Below are positions 12,479-21,264 of a DNA stretch of 33,557 nucleotides, one piece after another (the stretch's first letter is position 1; each line of letters opens with the position of its first letter). The DNA comes from Agathobacter sp. GTDB taxonomy: Bacteria > Bacillota > Clostridia > Lachnospirales > Lachnospiraceae. Both the position numbers and the translations under genes were made by a program. The notes under the pieces were generated by a model. The model was not told the origin of the DNA. It did not search any database and saw only the letters and a list, made by a program, of their open reading frames with translations. Where the stretch lies: NCBI GenBank assembly GCA_022511395.1, contig JAFLRQ010000009.1, forward strand, positions 1 to 33,557. Reading direction: 5' to 3'.

Positions 12479-13177
12479 ATGATCCGTCTGTACGGTCAGT
12501 TTAAATCCGGTCTGCTCCGGGTATATGAAAATTACAAACATTTGCTGCTTTTGCTGTATTTCCCGGTGTATCTGCTCTGGTTCAGCTATCTGGAGAAAAA
12601 GGTCACCACGCACTTTCACGTCATACACGTTGCGGCGGATGATCTCATCCCCTTCTGCGAGTATTTCGTGCTGCCCTACCTGCTGTGGTTTTTCTATGTG
12701 GCATGGGGCATTATCTACATGGCAAAGAACAACAAATCCGACTATTACAAGCTGTGCGCGTTCCTCTTCACCGGCATGACCGTATTTTTGATCATATCCA
12801 CGGTGTACCCGAACGGACACTATCTGCGCCCGCAGTATTTTGCGCACCACAATATATTTACCGCCCTCTGTGAGTCCCTGTACTCCAGCGATACTCCGAC
12901 GAACCTGTTTCCGAGCATCCATGTGTACAACTCCATCGGCATTCACCTTGCGGTGATGCAGAACCGCGAGCTCAAGAGCAACAAGACCGTCCAGATGCTG
13001 TCCTTCCTTCTGATGGTCAGCATTGTCCTTGCGACCGTGTTCCTCAAGCAGCACTCTGTGTTTGATGTGACAACGGCGCTGATCCTGTCGCTTGTTATGT
13101 ACTGGATTGTCTACCGTCGCAGCTGGTCTCACGCGTCCGCGTCACATCAGCCCAAGAACTGGCTGTGGCTGCGGTAA
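12479..13177 (+). CDS. Phosphatase PAP2-like integral membrane protein
   Basis: FPSIHVYNSIGIHLAV and KQHSVFDVTTALILS resemble PAP2 motifs, with several TM segments. ATG at 12479 follows an AAAGGAGA RBS. Confidence 0.75.
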   Translation: MIRLYGQFKSGLLRVYENYKHLLLLLYFPVYLLWFSYLEKKVTTHFHVIHVAADDLIPFCEYFVLPYLLWFFYVAWGIIYMAKNNKSDYYKLCAFLFTGMTVFLIISTVYPNGHYLRPQYFAHHNIFTALCESLYSSDTPTNLFPSIHVYNSIGIHLAVMQNRELKSNKTVQMLSFLLMVSIVLATVFLKQHSVFDVTTALILSLVMYWIVYRRSWSHASASHQPKNWLWLR

Positions 13178-13210
13178 AGAGCCGGGCTTTTAATAAAACG
13201 AACTGTGATA

Positions 13211-13251
13211 AAGAGCCGTAACCGTGCATCTTCTGCAAGGTTACGGTTCTT
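13211..13251. terminator. Hairpin between convergent PAP2-like and MCP-like genes, candidate bidirectional terminator
   Basis: Arms AAGAGCCGTAACC (13211-13223) and GGTTACGGTTCTT (13239-13251), one G-T wobble. It overlaps the minus-strand stop codon. Confidence 0.6.
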
Positions 13252-14254
13252 CTCTTTCCGCTTTGCGCTCAATCGCATGGCGGAAGATCAAATCCATCAT
13301 TTCAAACATCTCTTTTTGATTCTTCTGCTGCGCAGTGAACTCCCCGATCAGATCATCCATCTGCATCCGGTTGCGCTCCCCGGATTTGATGAGCTCCTCG
13401 TCGGCATTCTTTAAAATCATCACCTGATTTTTCAGGTTGACCGACTGATCGGAAATCCCGTTTGCACGCTCCTTGTCCACCTTTTTGGCAAGGGCGTTAC
13501 ATGATTTCATGACCTTGGCCGCCGTCACATTGTTTTCGCGAAGAAGGCGCACCACAAGCTGAACCTGTTCCTCCAGCTCATTGATCCGGCTCTGCGACTG
13601 TTCCAGCTTGGAGCGCAGGTTCAACAAAGCCTTGTCATAATTCGAGGCGAGCGTCCGTATCTCCTCCGTGGCCGCCACAAACTGCCTCCCGGGATCGCCC
13701 AGCCTCCCGGCCTCAATCGCCGCACCGAGCGCCAGCACTCCCATCTGCTTTGAGGCATCCGCCATCTCATCCAGACTCTGGGCAAAGGTCTGATTCTGCC
13801 CCTTGAGACTGGAGGAACAATCACTCAGGCGCTTGGACGGAGAGGTAAAATGCTTATTCTCCTCCACAAGCACTGCCAGCTCCTTCGAGAAATCCTGTAT
13901 CTCTTTGCCGATCGCAAGCTGCCAGTCTTCGTTCTGCCTGATGAGGTCCCGGTACTCGTTCAGCTGGCGGATGAGCTCCGCCTCCACGTTGGCGCTCCCC
14001 TCCGCAAGCGCAACAGCGTTTTTCATGTTCTCCCTGACCTGCTGCGCGTCAGCTTCTACCTGACGATAGGACGCATCGATCTCCGCCACGTCAGCCTCAA
14101 AAACCGCTTTCTTATCCTCAAGCAGAGCAAAAAAATTGTCATCCAGCTCCACCTGGTCCTTCAGTCTCTCAATTTCCTCCTGATTGACTTTGCCCTTACC
14201 AAACACAAATATCCCTCCCAACCAATAACAAACTGACAAGTTAAGTATACACAA
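13241..14254 (-). CDS. Small methyl-accepting-chemotaxis-like coiled-coil protein without an obvious sensor domain
   Basis: LALGAAIEAGRLGDPGRQFVAATEEIRTLA resembles the MCP signalling hairpin; the rest is coiled coil with no clear TM. The true start may be a GTG near FGKGKVNQEE. Confidence 0.65.
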   Translation of the reverse strand: MCILNLSVCYWLGGIFVFGKGKVNQEEIERLKDQVELDDNFFALLEDKKAVFEADVAEIDASYRQVEADAQQVRENMKNAVALAEGSANVEAELIRQLNEYRDLIRQNEDWQLAIGKEIQDFSKELAVLVEENKHFTSPSKRLSDCSSSLKGQNQTFAQSLDEMADASKQMGVLALGAAIEAGRLGDPGRQFVAATEEIRTLASNYDKALLNLRSKLEQSQSRINELEEQVQLVVRLLRENNVTAAKVMKSCNALAKKVDKERANGISDQSVNLKNQVMILKNADEELIKSGERNRMQMDDLIGEFTAQQKNQKEMFEMMDLIFRHAIERKAEREEP

Positions 14255-14275
14255 AAATTTCCAAAACTACAACTG

Positions 14276-16081
14276 TCAACGATAGTATTTTATCTCCAAT
14301 TGCAGCGACTCGCTCCCCCCGTAGAAATTGATCTGCGGCGAGTACACGACAGAGAGGCGGATTCCGTTTTCCCTCCCGCACAGCGCCAGCTCCACAGCCT
14401 CGGAGCCGAACTGTTTGCGCATATAATCCATAAAAACGGGAATATCCCCGAAATAGATACCGGCCGCCGGAGTCCCATGCTCCGACACAAGGGACAGGCG
14501 CAGGACATTCTGATTCTTCCCAAGCAGCCACATCCGGCTGACCGAGAGATTCCGGTCCGCAAACAGCGGCTTGGGATTCTCCCTGCCAAAGGGCGCAAGA
14601 AGTTCAAATTCCCGCACCAGATCACAGGTCACATAGTCCGTCGGCATCGGCACATCAATATGTATTTTTTCCTCGAGCTGTTCCTCCGTGAGCGTGCACT
14701 GTTCGTTGAGCCGCCGCCGAAGCTCGCCGACACTCTCCTCCTGCAGTGTCACTCCCGCCGCCATGGGGTGCCCCCCGAACTTATGCAGAAGGTCCTTACA
14801 CAGGCAGAGCTCCTCGTACATCGAGTAGCCATCGATGGAGCGGCCGCTGCCCTTCACCATTTTGGGCGCGTCACATGCGTCCCCTGTCTCCTCCGATCCC
14901 GCCCTTGTCAGAATAAAGGTCGGGCGGTAATAGTGCTCCCGAATGCGTCCGGCAATAATTCCGGCAATGCTCTCATGTACCTCCGGCAAAAAAAGCACCA
15001 GCACCGGGTCATTTTTGCACTCTCCCTCATCCACAAGAGCCTTTGCCTCCTCCACCCCCAGCCTTGTAAGCTCTTTCCGCTCTGAGTTCAGCGTCACAAG
15101 CTCCCCGACGATTTCAGCCGCCGCCTGCTCATCGTCCGTCATAAAGAGCTCCAGCGCCCGCCTCGCCGTGTCCAGACGTCCCGCCGCATTGATGCACGGC
15201 CCCAGCACGAACCCGAAATGGTAGCAGTCAATCTGCTCCGGCACAAGTCCGCACTGCGCGATGAGCGCGCGCATCCCAACGCTTTTTGTGTGGCGGATCC
15301 GCGCAAGTCCCTCCTTTACCAGAATGCGGTTCTCCCCGGTCAGCGGCATGATGTCCCCCACCGTTGCAAATGCCACATTTTCCAGAAAATCCAGTGCACT
15401 CTCCTCTGGAACATGAATCTTCCCGTACAGAAGAACAATCATCTTCCAGGCCACTGCCGCGCCGCACAGATTTTTGTACGGATACCCGCACTCCTCCTGA
15501 TGCGGATTTACAATAGCGTCCGCCTCACTCGCCAGATAATGCCGTTTCCCATCACGCTCATCATACGGAATCTCGTGGTGGTCTGTCACCAGCACCGTCA
15601 TGCCATGGCGCTTCGCATAGGCAATCTCATTGATGGCGGCAATTCCGTTGTCACAGGTCAGGATGGTGTCCACCCCATCCTTCAGCGCCTCCTCGATCAG
15701 ATGGATGTTTAAGCCGTACCCGTCTGTAATTCGGTTCGGGATTGCGACGCTGACCTTTGCCCCGCACTTAGAGAGCCCCCGGAACAGGATAAAGCTCGAC
15801 ATGACACCGTCAATGTCATAGTCGCCGATCACGCGGATTTTCTCGTTGTGCGCGATTTTCTCCGCCAGAATGTCCACAAGCTTGTCCCCGTCCTTGAAAA
15901 GGTGCGGGTCACACAAATCCTGTATTCCGCCGGAGAGGAAGCTTCTCATGCTCTCTTCGTCTGTCAGTCCGCGGTTCACAAGCAGACGAGCCGTGACCTG
16001 GTCAATTCCGAGACGCTCTCCGATCTGCTTAAAATCCGCTTTTTTGCTTTTCACCATCCACTGTGCCATACGCTTATCCAT
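14276..16081 (-). CDS. recJ: Single-stranded-DNA-specific exonuclease
   Basis: DHH motif VIGDYDIDGVMSSFILFRGL, VTDHHEIP, DHHA1 motif KFGGHPMAAGVTL. Confidence 0.95.
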   Translation of the reverse strand: MDKRMAQWMVKSKKADFKQIGERLGIDQVTARLLVNRGLTDEESMRSFLSGGIQDLCDPHLFKDGDKLVDILAEKIAHNEKIRVIGDYDIDGVMSSFILFRGLSKCGAKVSVAIPNRITDGYGLNIHLIEEALKDGVDTILTCDNGIAAINEIAYAKRHGMTVLVTDHHEIPYDERDGKRHYLASEADAIVNPHQEECGYPYKNLCGAAVAWKMIVLLYGKIHVPEESALDFLENVAFATVGDIMPLTGENRILVKEGLARIRHTKSVGMRALIAQCGLVPEQIDCYHFGFVLGPCINAAGRLDTARRALELFMTDDEQAAAEIVGELVTLNSERKELTRLGVEEAKALVDEGECKNDPVLVLFLPEVHESIAGIIAGRIREHYYRPTFILTRAGSEETGDACDAPKMVKGSGRSIDGYSMYEELCLCKDLLHKFGGHPMAAGVTLQEESVGELRRRLNEQCTLTEEQLEEKIHIDVPMPTDYVTCDLVREFELLAPFGRENPKPLFADRNLSVSRMWLLGKNQNVLRLSLVSEHGTPAAGIYFGDIPVFMDYMRKQFGSEAVELALCGRENGIRLSVVYSPQINFYGGSESLQLEIKYYR

Positions 16082-16111
16082 TTATCTTTCGCAATCCGCT
16101 AATGTATCTTA

Positions 16112-16140
16112 ATTATAGCACACATTTTATCTCTTATGAA
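16112..16140 (-). promoter_or_regulatory. Candidate sigma-A promoter for recJ: TTCATA-17-TATAAT
   Basis: -10 at 16112-16117 and -35 at 16135-16140 on the minus strand, 17-nt spacer. Confidence 0.6.
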
Positions 16141-16154
16141 CCGGTATTTTGGAA

Positions 16155-16181
16155 ACAATACAAAGGAGAATGCATATGATA
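16155..16181 (+). promoter_or_regulatory. Candidate mother-cell sporulation promoter (sigma-K-like aACa-16-CATATGATA)
   Basis: AC at 16155-16156, 16-nt spacer, CATATGATA at 16173-16181 fits CATAnnnTA. No good sigma-A pair was seen before this gene. Confidence 0.45.
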
Positions 16182-16207
16182 ACGTAAGAGCTTAAAAAGG
16201 AATTCGT

Positions 16208-17467
16208 ATGGATCAGCAACCAAACAGGAACGACAATATCGATAAAGGAACGCTTCAGGTACATCTGTTCAGCCAGTCCACCGGAAACCCAATAGAAGGA
16301 GCGAGAATTACGCTCTCTTACACCGGCAATCCGTCACAGACATTGGAGGAGGTGACCACCGATGATTCCGGAAACACTGAATCGATTACGCTTGACACTC
16401 CGCCGCTGGAATATTCCATGGAGCCGAACGAAAACCAGCCCTACGCGGAGTACACCATTCAAGTGCAGGCCCCGGGATATCGGGACATTACGATTTCAGC
16501 GATCGATGTCCTGCCTGGCGAAAAAGCTATTCAGGAAGTAGAGATGGAGGCGCAGGATGCCCCCGGCAGCCAGTACGAGGATATCGTGATCCAGCCCCAC
16601 ACACTTTTCGGGGACTATCCCCCAAAGATCCCGGAGGAAGAAATCAAGCCAATCTCCGAGAGCGGTGAGATTGTTTTAAGCCGCGTCGTCATTCCGGAGT
16701 ACATCGTGGTGCACGACGGTTCACCGGGTGACACCACTGCCGCCAACTACTATATCCGCTACCGCGACTACATCAAGAATGTTGCTTCCAGCGAGATCTA
16801 TGCCACCTGGCCCGACGCAACCATACGCGCCAATGTGCTTGCCATTATGTCCTTCACGCTGAACAGAGTATATACTGAGTGGTATCGCGGAAAGGGCTAC
16901 AATTTCACCATCACCTCGTCCACTGCCTATGACCATAAATTTATGTACGGCCGCAATTTTTTCCAGAGCATCTCCACGGTGGTGGATGAAATGTTTGAGA
17001 ATTACCTGTCCCGCCCGAATGTGCGCCAGCCGATCCTGACACAATACTGTGACGGCCAGCGGGTGACCTGCCCGAACTGGATGTCCCAGTGGGGCAGCAA
17101 ATATCTGGGCGACCAGGGCTACTCGGCAATCGAAATCCTGCGCAACTATTACGGCAGCAGCATGTACATCAACACCGCGCAGGCCATCTCCGGCATCCCC
17201 TCCTCCTGGCCCGGCTACAACTTAGAGCTCGGCTCCACCGGGGACAAAGTCCGCCAGATGCAGGAAGAGCTCGCCCGAATTTCCCAGTCCTATCCGGCAA
17301 TCCCGACCATTACCGCAGACGGAATCTTCGGCAGCCGCACAAAGGAGGCCGTGCAAAAATTCCAGTCGGTCTTCGGCCTTCCTGCCACCGGAATTGTAGA
17401 CTATCCGACCTGGTACAAAATTTCTGACATTTATGTGGGCGTTTCGCGAATTGCGGAGTTGCGTTAA
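16208..17467 (+). CDS. Carboxypeptidase-regulatory-like domain + SpoIID-like region + C-terminal PG_binding_1 domain protein
   Basis: GTLQVHLFSQSTGNPIEGARITLSY start, YIKNVASSEIYATWPDATIRANVLAIMSFTLNR and MSQWGSKYLGDQGYSAIEILRNYYG resemble SpoIID/LytB, LELGSTGDKVRQMQEEL...ADGIFGSRTKEAVQKFQSVFGL is PG_binding_1. No signal peptide. Confidence 0.75.
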   Translation: MDQQPNRNDNIDKGTLQVHLFSQSTGNPIEGARITLSYTGNPSQTLEEVTTDDSGNTESITLDTPPLEYSMEPNENQPYAEYTIQVQAPGYRDITISAIDVLPGEKAIQEVEMEAQDAPGSQYEDIVIQPHTLFGDYPPKIPEEEIKPISESGEIVLSRVVIPEYIVVHDGSPGDTTAANYYIRYRDYIKNVASSEIYATWPDATIRANVLAIMSFTLNRVYTEWYRGKGYNFTITSSTAYDHKFMYGRNFFQSISTVVDEMFENYLSRPNVRQPILTQYCDGQRVTCPNWMSQWGSKYLGDQGYSAIEILRNYYGSSMYINTAQAISGIPSSWPGYNLELGSTGDKVRQMQEELARISQSYPAIPTITADGIFGSRTKEAVQKFQSVFGLPATGIVDYPTWYKISDIYVGVSRIAELR

Positions 17468-17487
17468 ATGACATTTTTGCGTATAAT
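17459..17487 (+). promoter_or_regulatory. Candidate sigma-A promoter TTGCGT-17-TATAAT for the flavin reductase-like gene
   Basis: -35 at 17459-17464, perfect -10 at 17482-17487. Overlaps the stop of the upstream gene. Confidence 0.6.
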
Positions 17488-17513
17488 GAGAGAAAAAACA
17501 GGAGGAACACAAG

Positions 17514-18020
17514 ATGCATACCTTTCAACCATATCCACTTGACCTGCTCGAGTGCAACCCCTTCAACAAAATCGGGAATGAATGGGCGCTGGTAACTGCA
17601 GGCGACAAGGCAAAGCAAAACACCATGACCGTGAGCTGGGGCGGCATGGGAATTCTGTGGGGCAAAAAGGTCCTGTACATTTTTATCCGTGATTCACGGT
17701 ACACGAAGGAGCTGATTGACTCTCACGAATTCTTCTCTGTCTCCTTCCTGGGGGAGCAGTACCGTGAGGCATTGAACTACTGCGGCTCCCACAGCGGCCG
17801 GGACGAGGACAAATTTCAAAAGTCCGGCCTGACCCCCGCATTTCGGATCAGCATCCCTTACCCGGATGAGTCCAATCTGGTCTTTCTCTGCCAGAAAATG
17901 GCGGCGGTCCCGCTTAAGGAGGAGAGCTTTATCGACCCGAAGCTCATGGACAAATGGTACAAAGATCACGACATGCACACCATGTATGTCGGAGAAATTA
18001 TTGAGACAATCGCACGGTAA
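17514..18020 (+). CDS. Flavin reductase-like (FMN-binding split barrel) protein
   Basis: NTMTVSWGGMGILWGKKVLYIFIRDSRYTKELID and FSVSFLGEQYREALNYCGSHSGRDEDKF are typical of the family. Confidence 0.85.
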   Translation: MHTFQPYPLDLLECNPFNKIGNEWALVTAGDKAKQNTMTVSWGGMGILWGKKVLYIFIRDSRYTKELIDSHEFFSVSFLGEQYREALNYCGSHSGRDEDKFQKSGLTPAFRISIPYPDESNLVFLCQKMAAVPLKEESFIDPKLMDKWYKDHDMHTMYVGEIIETIAR

Positions 18021-18059
18021 AAAACGGGGGCTGTCGGTTCATACCGACAGCCCGTTTTT
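18021..18059. terminator. Strong bidirectional terminator hairpin between the flavin reductase-like gene and ilvN
   Basis: AAAACGGGGGCTGTCGGT-TCAT-ACCGACAGCCCGTTTTT with A/T tails on both sides. Confidence 0.9.
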
Positions 18060-18060
18060 C

Positions 18061-18582
18061 CTATCTGCAGCCTGTGCTGATGGATTCGATGGCCACCGCT
18101 CCGCCGCGCACAATCGATACCTGCTTAAAGTTGGCCTTGAGCAGCGCAATGAGATCGTTATTGCGGTGTTCCGTCAGCGTGCTCTCCAAAATCACGCTGT
18201 CGCTGTTCATATCCACCGGCTTGATGCTGCCGGAACCCGCATTGAATACCTCCGCAATCTGAAAAAGCTTGATCCTCCCCTCGGAGTCCAGCCCCGTAAC
18301 CCTTGCAAACAAAATCTCCTTCATGTGCAGCGGCACATCCGTCAGGTCGATCACCTTGATGACTTCGACCATGCGGTTTAGCTGCTTTTTGATCTGCTCA
18401 AAGGTGATATCATCGCTGGTGACGCAGATGGTCATCCGCGACACACTCTCATCCTCTGTGGTTCCCACCGTCAGCGACTGTAAATTGTACGACTTCGCTG
18501 AGAAGAGCCCTGACACCTTGGCAAGGACACCCACCTGATTCTCCACATACAGCGCAATCCACCGATTTTTCATGTCCGACAT
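18061..18582 (-). CDS. ilvN: Acetolactate synthase small (regulatory) subunit
   Basis: ACT domain WIALYVENQVGVLAKVSGLFSAKSYNLQSLTVGTTEDESVSRMTI. Start at MSDMKNRW (18582). Confidence 0.94.
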   Translation of the reverse strand: MSDMKNRWIALYVENQVGVLAKVSGLFSAKSYNLQSLTVGTTEDESVSRMTICVTSDDITFEQIKKQLNRMVEVIKVIDLTDVPLHMKEILFARVTGLDSEGRIKLFQIAEVFNAGSGSIKPVDMNSDSVILESTLTEHRNNDLIALLKANFKQVSIVRGGAVAIESISTGCR

Positions 18583-18616
18583 ATTTGTACTCCTCTCCTC
18601 CCTGTTTCCGATCATC

Positions 18617-20353
18617 CTATTTCAGAATCATCTCGCTCATGGGATTCCCGCTCTTCACCATCGGAAGCACCAGTTCATCCGCCGAGATCACAAACTCGAT
18701 GATGGTAGGTGCATCCCCATGCGATTTCGCCTCGGCGAACGCCGCGTCAATCTCCTCCTCGCGCTCGACGCGAACGCCGTATGCTCCGTAGCTCTCAGCC
18801 AATTTCATGAAATCCGGCGTGTATTTCGGGCACTGCGCATTCGGCCCCTTGCAGTCCCCCGGACAGGTCGGGCGCTTTCTCAGACAGGTCGCGCTGTAAC
18901 GCTTTCCGTAAAAAAGGCTCTGCATCTGACGCACCATGCCAAGCGACTGATTATTCAACAGGCAGACTGTGACGGCTGTCCCCTGTGTCACTGCCGTCGC
19001 CAGCTCCTGAATATTCATCTGCAGGCCGCCATCCCCTGTGATACACACGACCTCGCGGTTCGGATTGCCGATTTTCGCGCCGATCGCTGCCGGAAGGCCA
19101 AAGCCCATTGTGCCAAGTCCCCCGGAGGTGATCAGCCTGCTGCCGTCGTCCAGCTCCAGATACTGGGTCGCCCACATCTGATGCTGTCCCACATCCGTGA
19201 CATAGATACTTTTGGGATAATTCCTGTGGATGTGCTCCATAATCATCTGCGGAGTCATCCCTCTGTCTCTTCGCATCGTCAGGGGATTCTCGTTTTCCCA
19301 GATCCGGATCTGGTTCTGCCATGCCCGGTTCTTCCCCTCCTTCTTTGCAGACGCCACGCTCCATTCCAGCAATTTCTCCAGCGCCAGATTCGCGTCCGAC
19401 ACCACCGGCACATCCACCACCACGTTTCTGGAAATGGAAGCCGTGTCGGTGTCGATGTGCACGATTTTCGCCTTCGGAGCAAACTCGTTTAAGTCTCCGG
19501 TAATCCGGTCGTTGAAACGGGTTCCAATGGAAAAAAGCAGGTCGCACTCGCTGACCGCCTTGTTGGAAGCATATTTTCCGTGCATTCCGCAGTTTCCGAC
19601 GTACAGCGCATGGGAGGTGGGAATTGCGCCCTTTCCCATGATGGTGGTCACCACCGGCACATCCTCACTCTCGGCAAACTGCAGCAGCTTGTCGTTCGCT
19701 TCCGCAATATTGACACCGCCTCCTGCAAGGATCAGCGGACGTTTTGCGGAGGCCAAAAGCCTGTATGCCTTCTTCAGCTGCCCCACGTGCACTCCCGTAT
19801 TGGGCTTGTAACCCCTGATATCGACCTTCTGCGGATACTCTGAGGGGCCTGCGGCAGTCTGGATATCCTTCGGGATATCGACCAGCACAGGTCCGCGCCT
19901 TCCGGTGGAGGCAATGTAAAATGCCATCTTGATGATTTTTCCGAGATCCGCGCGGTCTCTGACCGTAATTCCGTACTTTGTGATACTGCGCGTCATCCCG
20001 ACGATATCCACCTCCTGAAAGGCGTCATTTCCAATCAGATTTAGGGGAACCTGCCCGGTGAAGCAAACCAGCGGGACACTGTCATAGAGCGCGTCCGCAA
20101 GTCCTGTGATGATGTTTGTCGCACCCGGGCCGCTGGTCACCAGACACACGCCCACCTTTCCGGTGGATCTGGCGTACCCCTCTGCCTCATGGATGAGGCC
20201 CTGCTCATGCCTGGGCAGGACAAGGTTGATGCTGTCGGTCTTATACAATTCGTCAAACAGGTCTGTGACTGTGCCTCCCGGATAGCCGAAAATCGTGTCA
20301 ACACCCTCTTCCGCCAGAGCCTTAACGAACAGCTTTCTGCCTGTAATATCCAT
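18617..20353 (-). CDS. ilvB: Acetolactate synthase large subunit
   Basis: FGYPGGTVTDLFDEL, GVCLVTSGPGATNIITGLADA, TPP motif ITGDGGLQMNIQELATA. Contains a Cys-rich insert. Confidence 0.95.
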   Translation of the reverse strand: MDITGRKLFVKALAEEGVDTIFGYPGGTVTDLFDELYKTDSINLVLPRHEQGLIHEAEGYARSTGKVGVCLVTSGPGATNIITGLADALYDSVPLVCFTGQVPLNLIGNDAFQEVDIVGMTRSITKYGITVRDRADLGKIIKMAFYIASTGRRGPVLVDIPKDIQTAAGPSEYPQKVDIRGYKPNTGVHVGQLKKAYRLLASAKRPLILAGGGVNIAEANDKLLQFAESEDVPVVTTIMGKGAIPTSHALYVGNCGMHGKYASNKAVSECDLLFSIGTRFNDRITGDLNEFAPKAKIVHIDTDTASISRNVVVDVPVVSDANLALEKLLEWSVASAKKEGKNRAWQNQIRIWENENPLTMRRDRGMTPQMIMEHIHRNYPKSIYVTDVGQHQMWATQYLELDDGSRLITSGGLGTMGFGLPAAIGAKIGNPNREVVCITGDGGLQMNIQELATAVTQGTAVTVCLLNNQSLGMVRQMQSLFYGKRYSATCLRKRPTCPGDCKGPNAQCPKYTPDFMKLAESYGAYGVRVEREEEIDAAFAEAKSHGDAPTIIEFVISADELVLPMVKSGNPMSEMILK

Positions 20354-20430
20354 CTTTTATCCCTCCTGTAGGTCTTTTGACCCTGATATTATCTATTGTA
20401 CTCAATTGCCTTTGAAAAGTCCATGAAAAA

Positions 20431-20459
20431 TTGACAACTCTCTGTGATTGTGTTAATAC
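20431..20459 (+). promoter_or_regulatory. Candidate sigma-A promoter TTGACA-17-TAATAC for the TVP38/DedA-type gene
   Basis: Consensus -35 at 20431-20436, weak -10 at 20454-20459. Confidence 0.45.
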
Positions 20460-20522
20460 TGATAAGGAAATTGCGAAGCGATGAAGCAATCCGTTAGCAG
20501 CAGTCCAACATGAGGAGTCGAT

Positions 20523-21248
20523 ATGAATTCCAATCAAAAACAACCCGAAAGTAAACACAGCGGCCGCCGTCCGGTCAGAATTCTCCTGTCACTGGCAGCC
20601 GTCGTTTTCATCTGCGTCATTGCCTGGTTTATCGGACGCCCTCTGGTCAGCCTCGTCTCAGAGCCTGAACAGTTTAGGGAGTGGGTCGAAGCCAGGGGCA
20701 TTTGGGGCGTGCTCGCCTTTATGGGAATGGTAATTGTTCAGGTATTTCTTGCGGTCATTCCCGGCGGTCCCTTTGAGGTCGGGGCCGGCTATGCCTTCGG
20801 CGTGGTCAAGGGCACCATAATCTGCGATCTCGCCACCACAATCGCAAGCCTGCTTGTGTTTCTGTTTGTGCGCCGTTTCGGTCTCAAATTTGTCGAGCTG
20901 TTTGTGAGCCGGGAACAGATCGAGTCCGTCCACATATTAAAAAGCTCCGGGAAATCAGAGAGCATCGTATTTCTGCTCTTTCTGATTCCCGGAACCCCGA
21001 AAGATCTCTTGTCGTATCTGGTAGGACTCTCCGATATGAAAGTATCCCACTGGATCTTCATCTGCGCTGTTGGCCGATTCCCCGCCATCTTCCTGTCTGC
21101 CTTAAGCGGAAGCGCGCTCGGCAGCGCCAACTACGGAACCGCCGTGGCCGTGTTTGCGGCACTGATTGTTTTGTATGTGATCGGGCTGCTCGTTTATCGT
21201 TTCCACAACCGCAGCTCCCGAAAGACCGACGGCAGCGATCCGTCCTGA
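20523..21248 (+). CDS. TVP38/TMEM64 (SNARE-associated/DedA-type) membrane protein
   Basis: VFLAVIPGGPFEVGAGYAFGVVKGTIICDLATTIASLLVFLFVRRFG, LFLIPGTPKDLLSYLVGL motifs; multiple TM segments. Confidence 0.88.
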   Translation: MNSNQKQPESKHSGRRPVRILLSLAAVVFICVIAWFIGRPLVSLVSEPEQFREWVEARGIWGVLAFMGMVIVQVFLAVIPGGPFEVGAGYAFGVVKGTIICDLATTIASLLVFLFVRRFGLKFVELFVSREQIESVHILKSSGKSESIVFLLFLIPGTPKDLLSYLVGLSDMKVSHWIFICAVGRFPAIFLSALSGSALGSANYGTAVAVFAALIVLYVIGLLVYRFHNRSSRKTDGSDPS

Positions 21249-21264
21249 CCGAAACATTCTTCGT

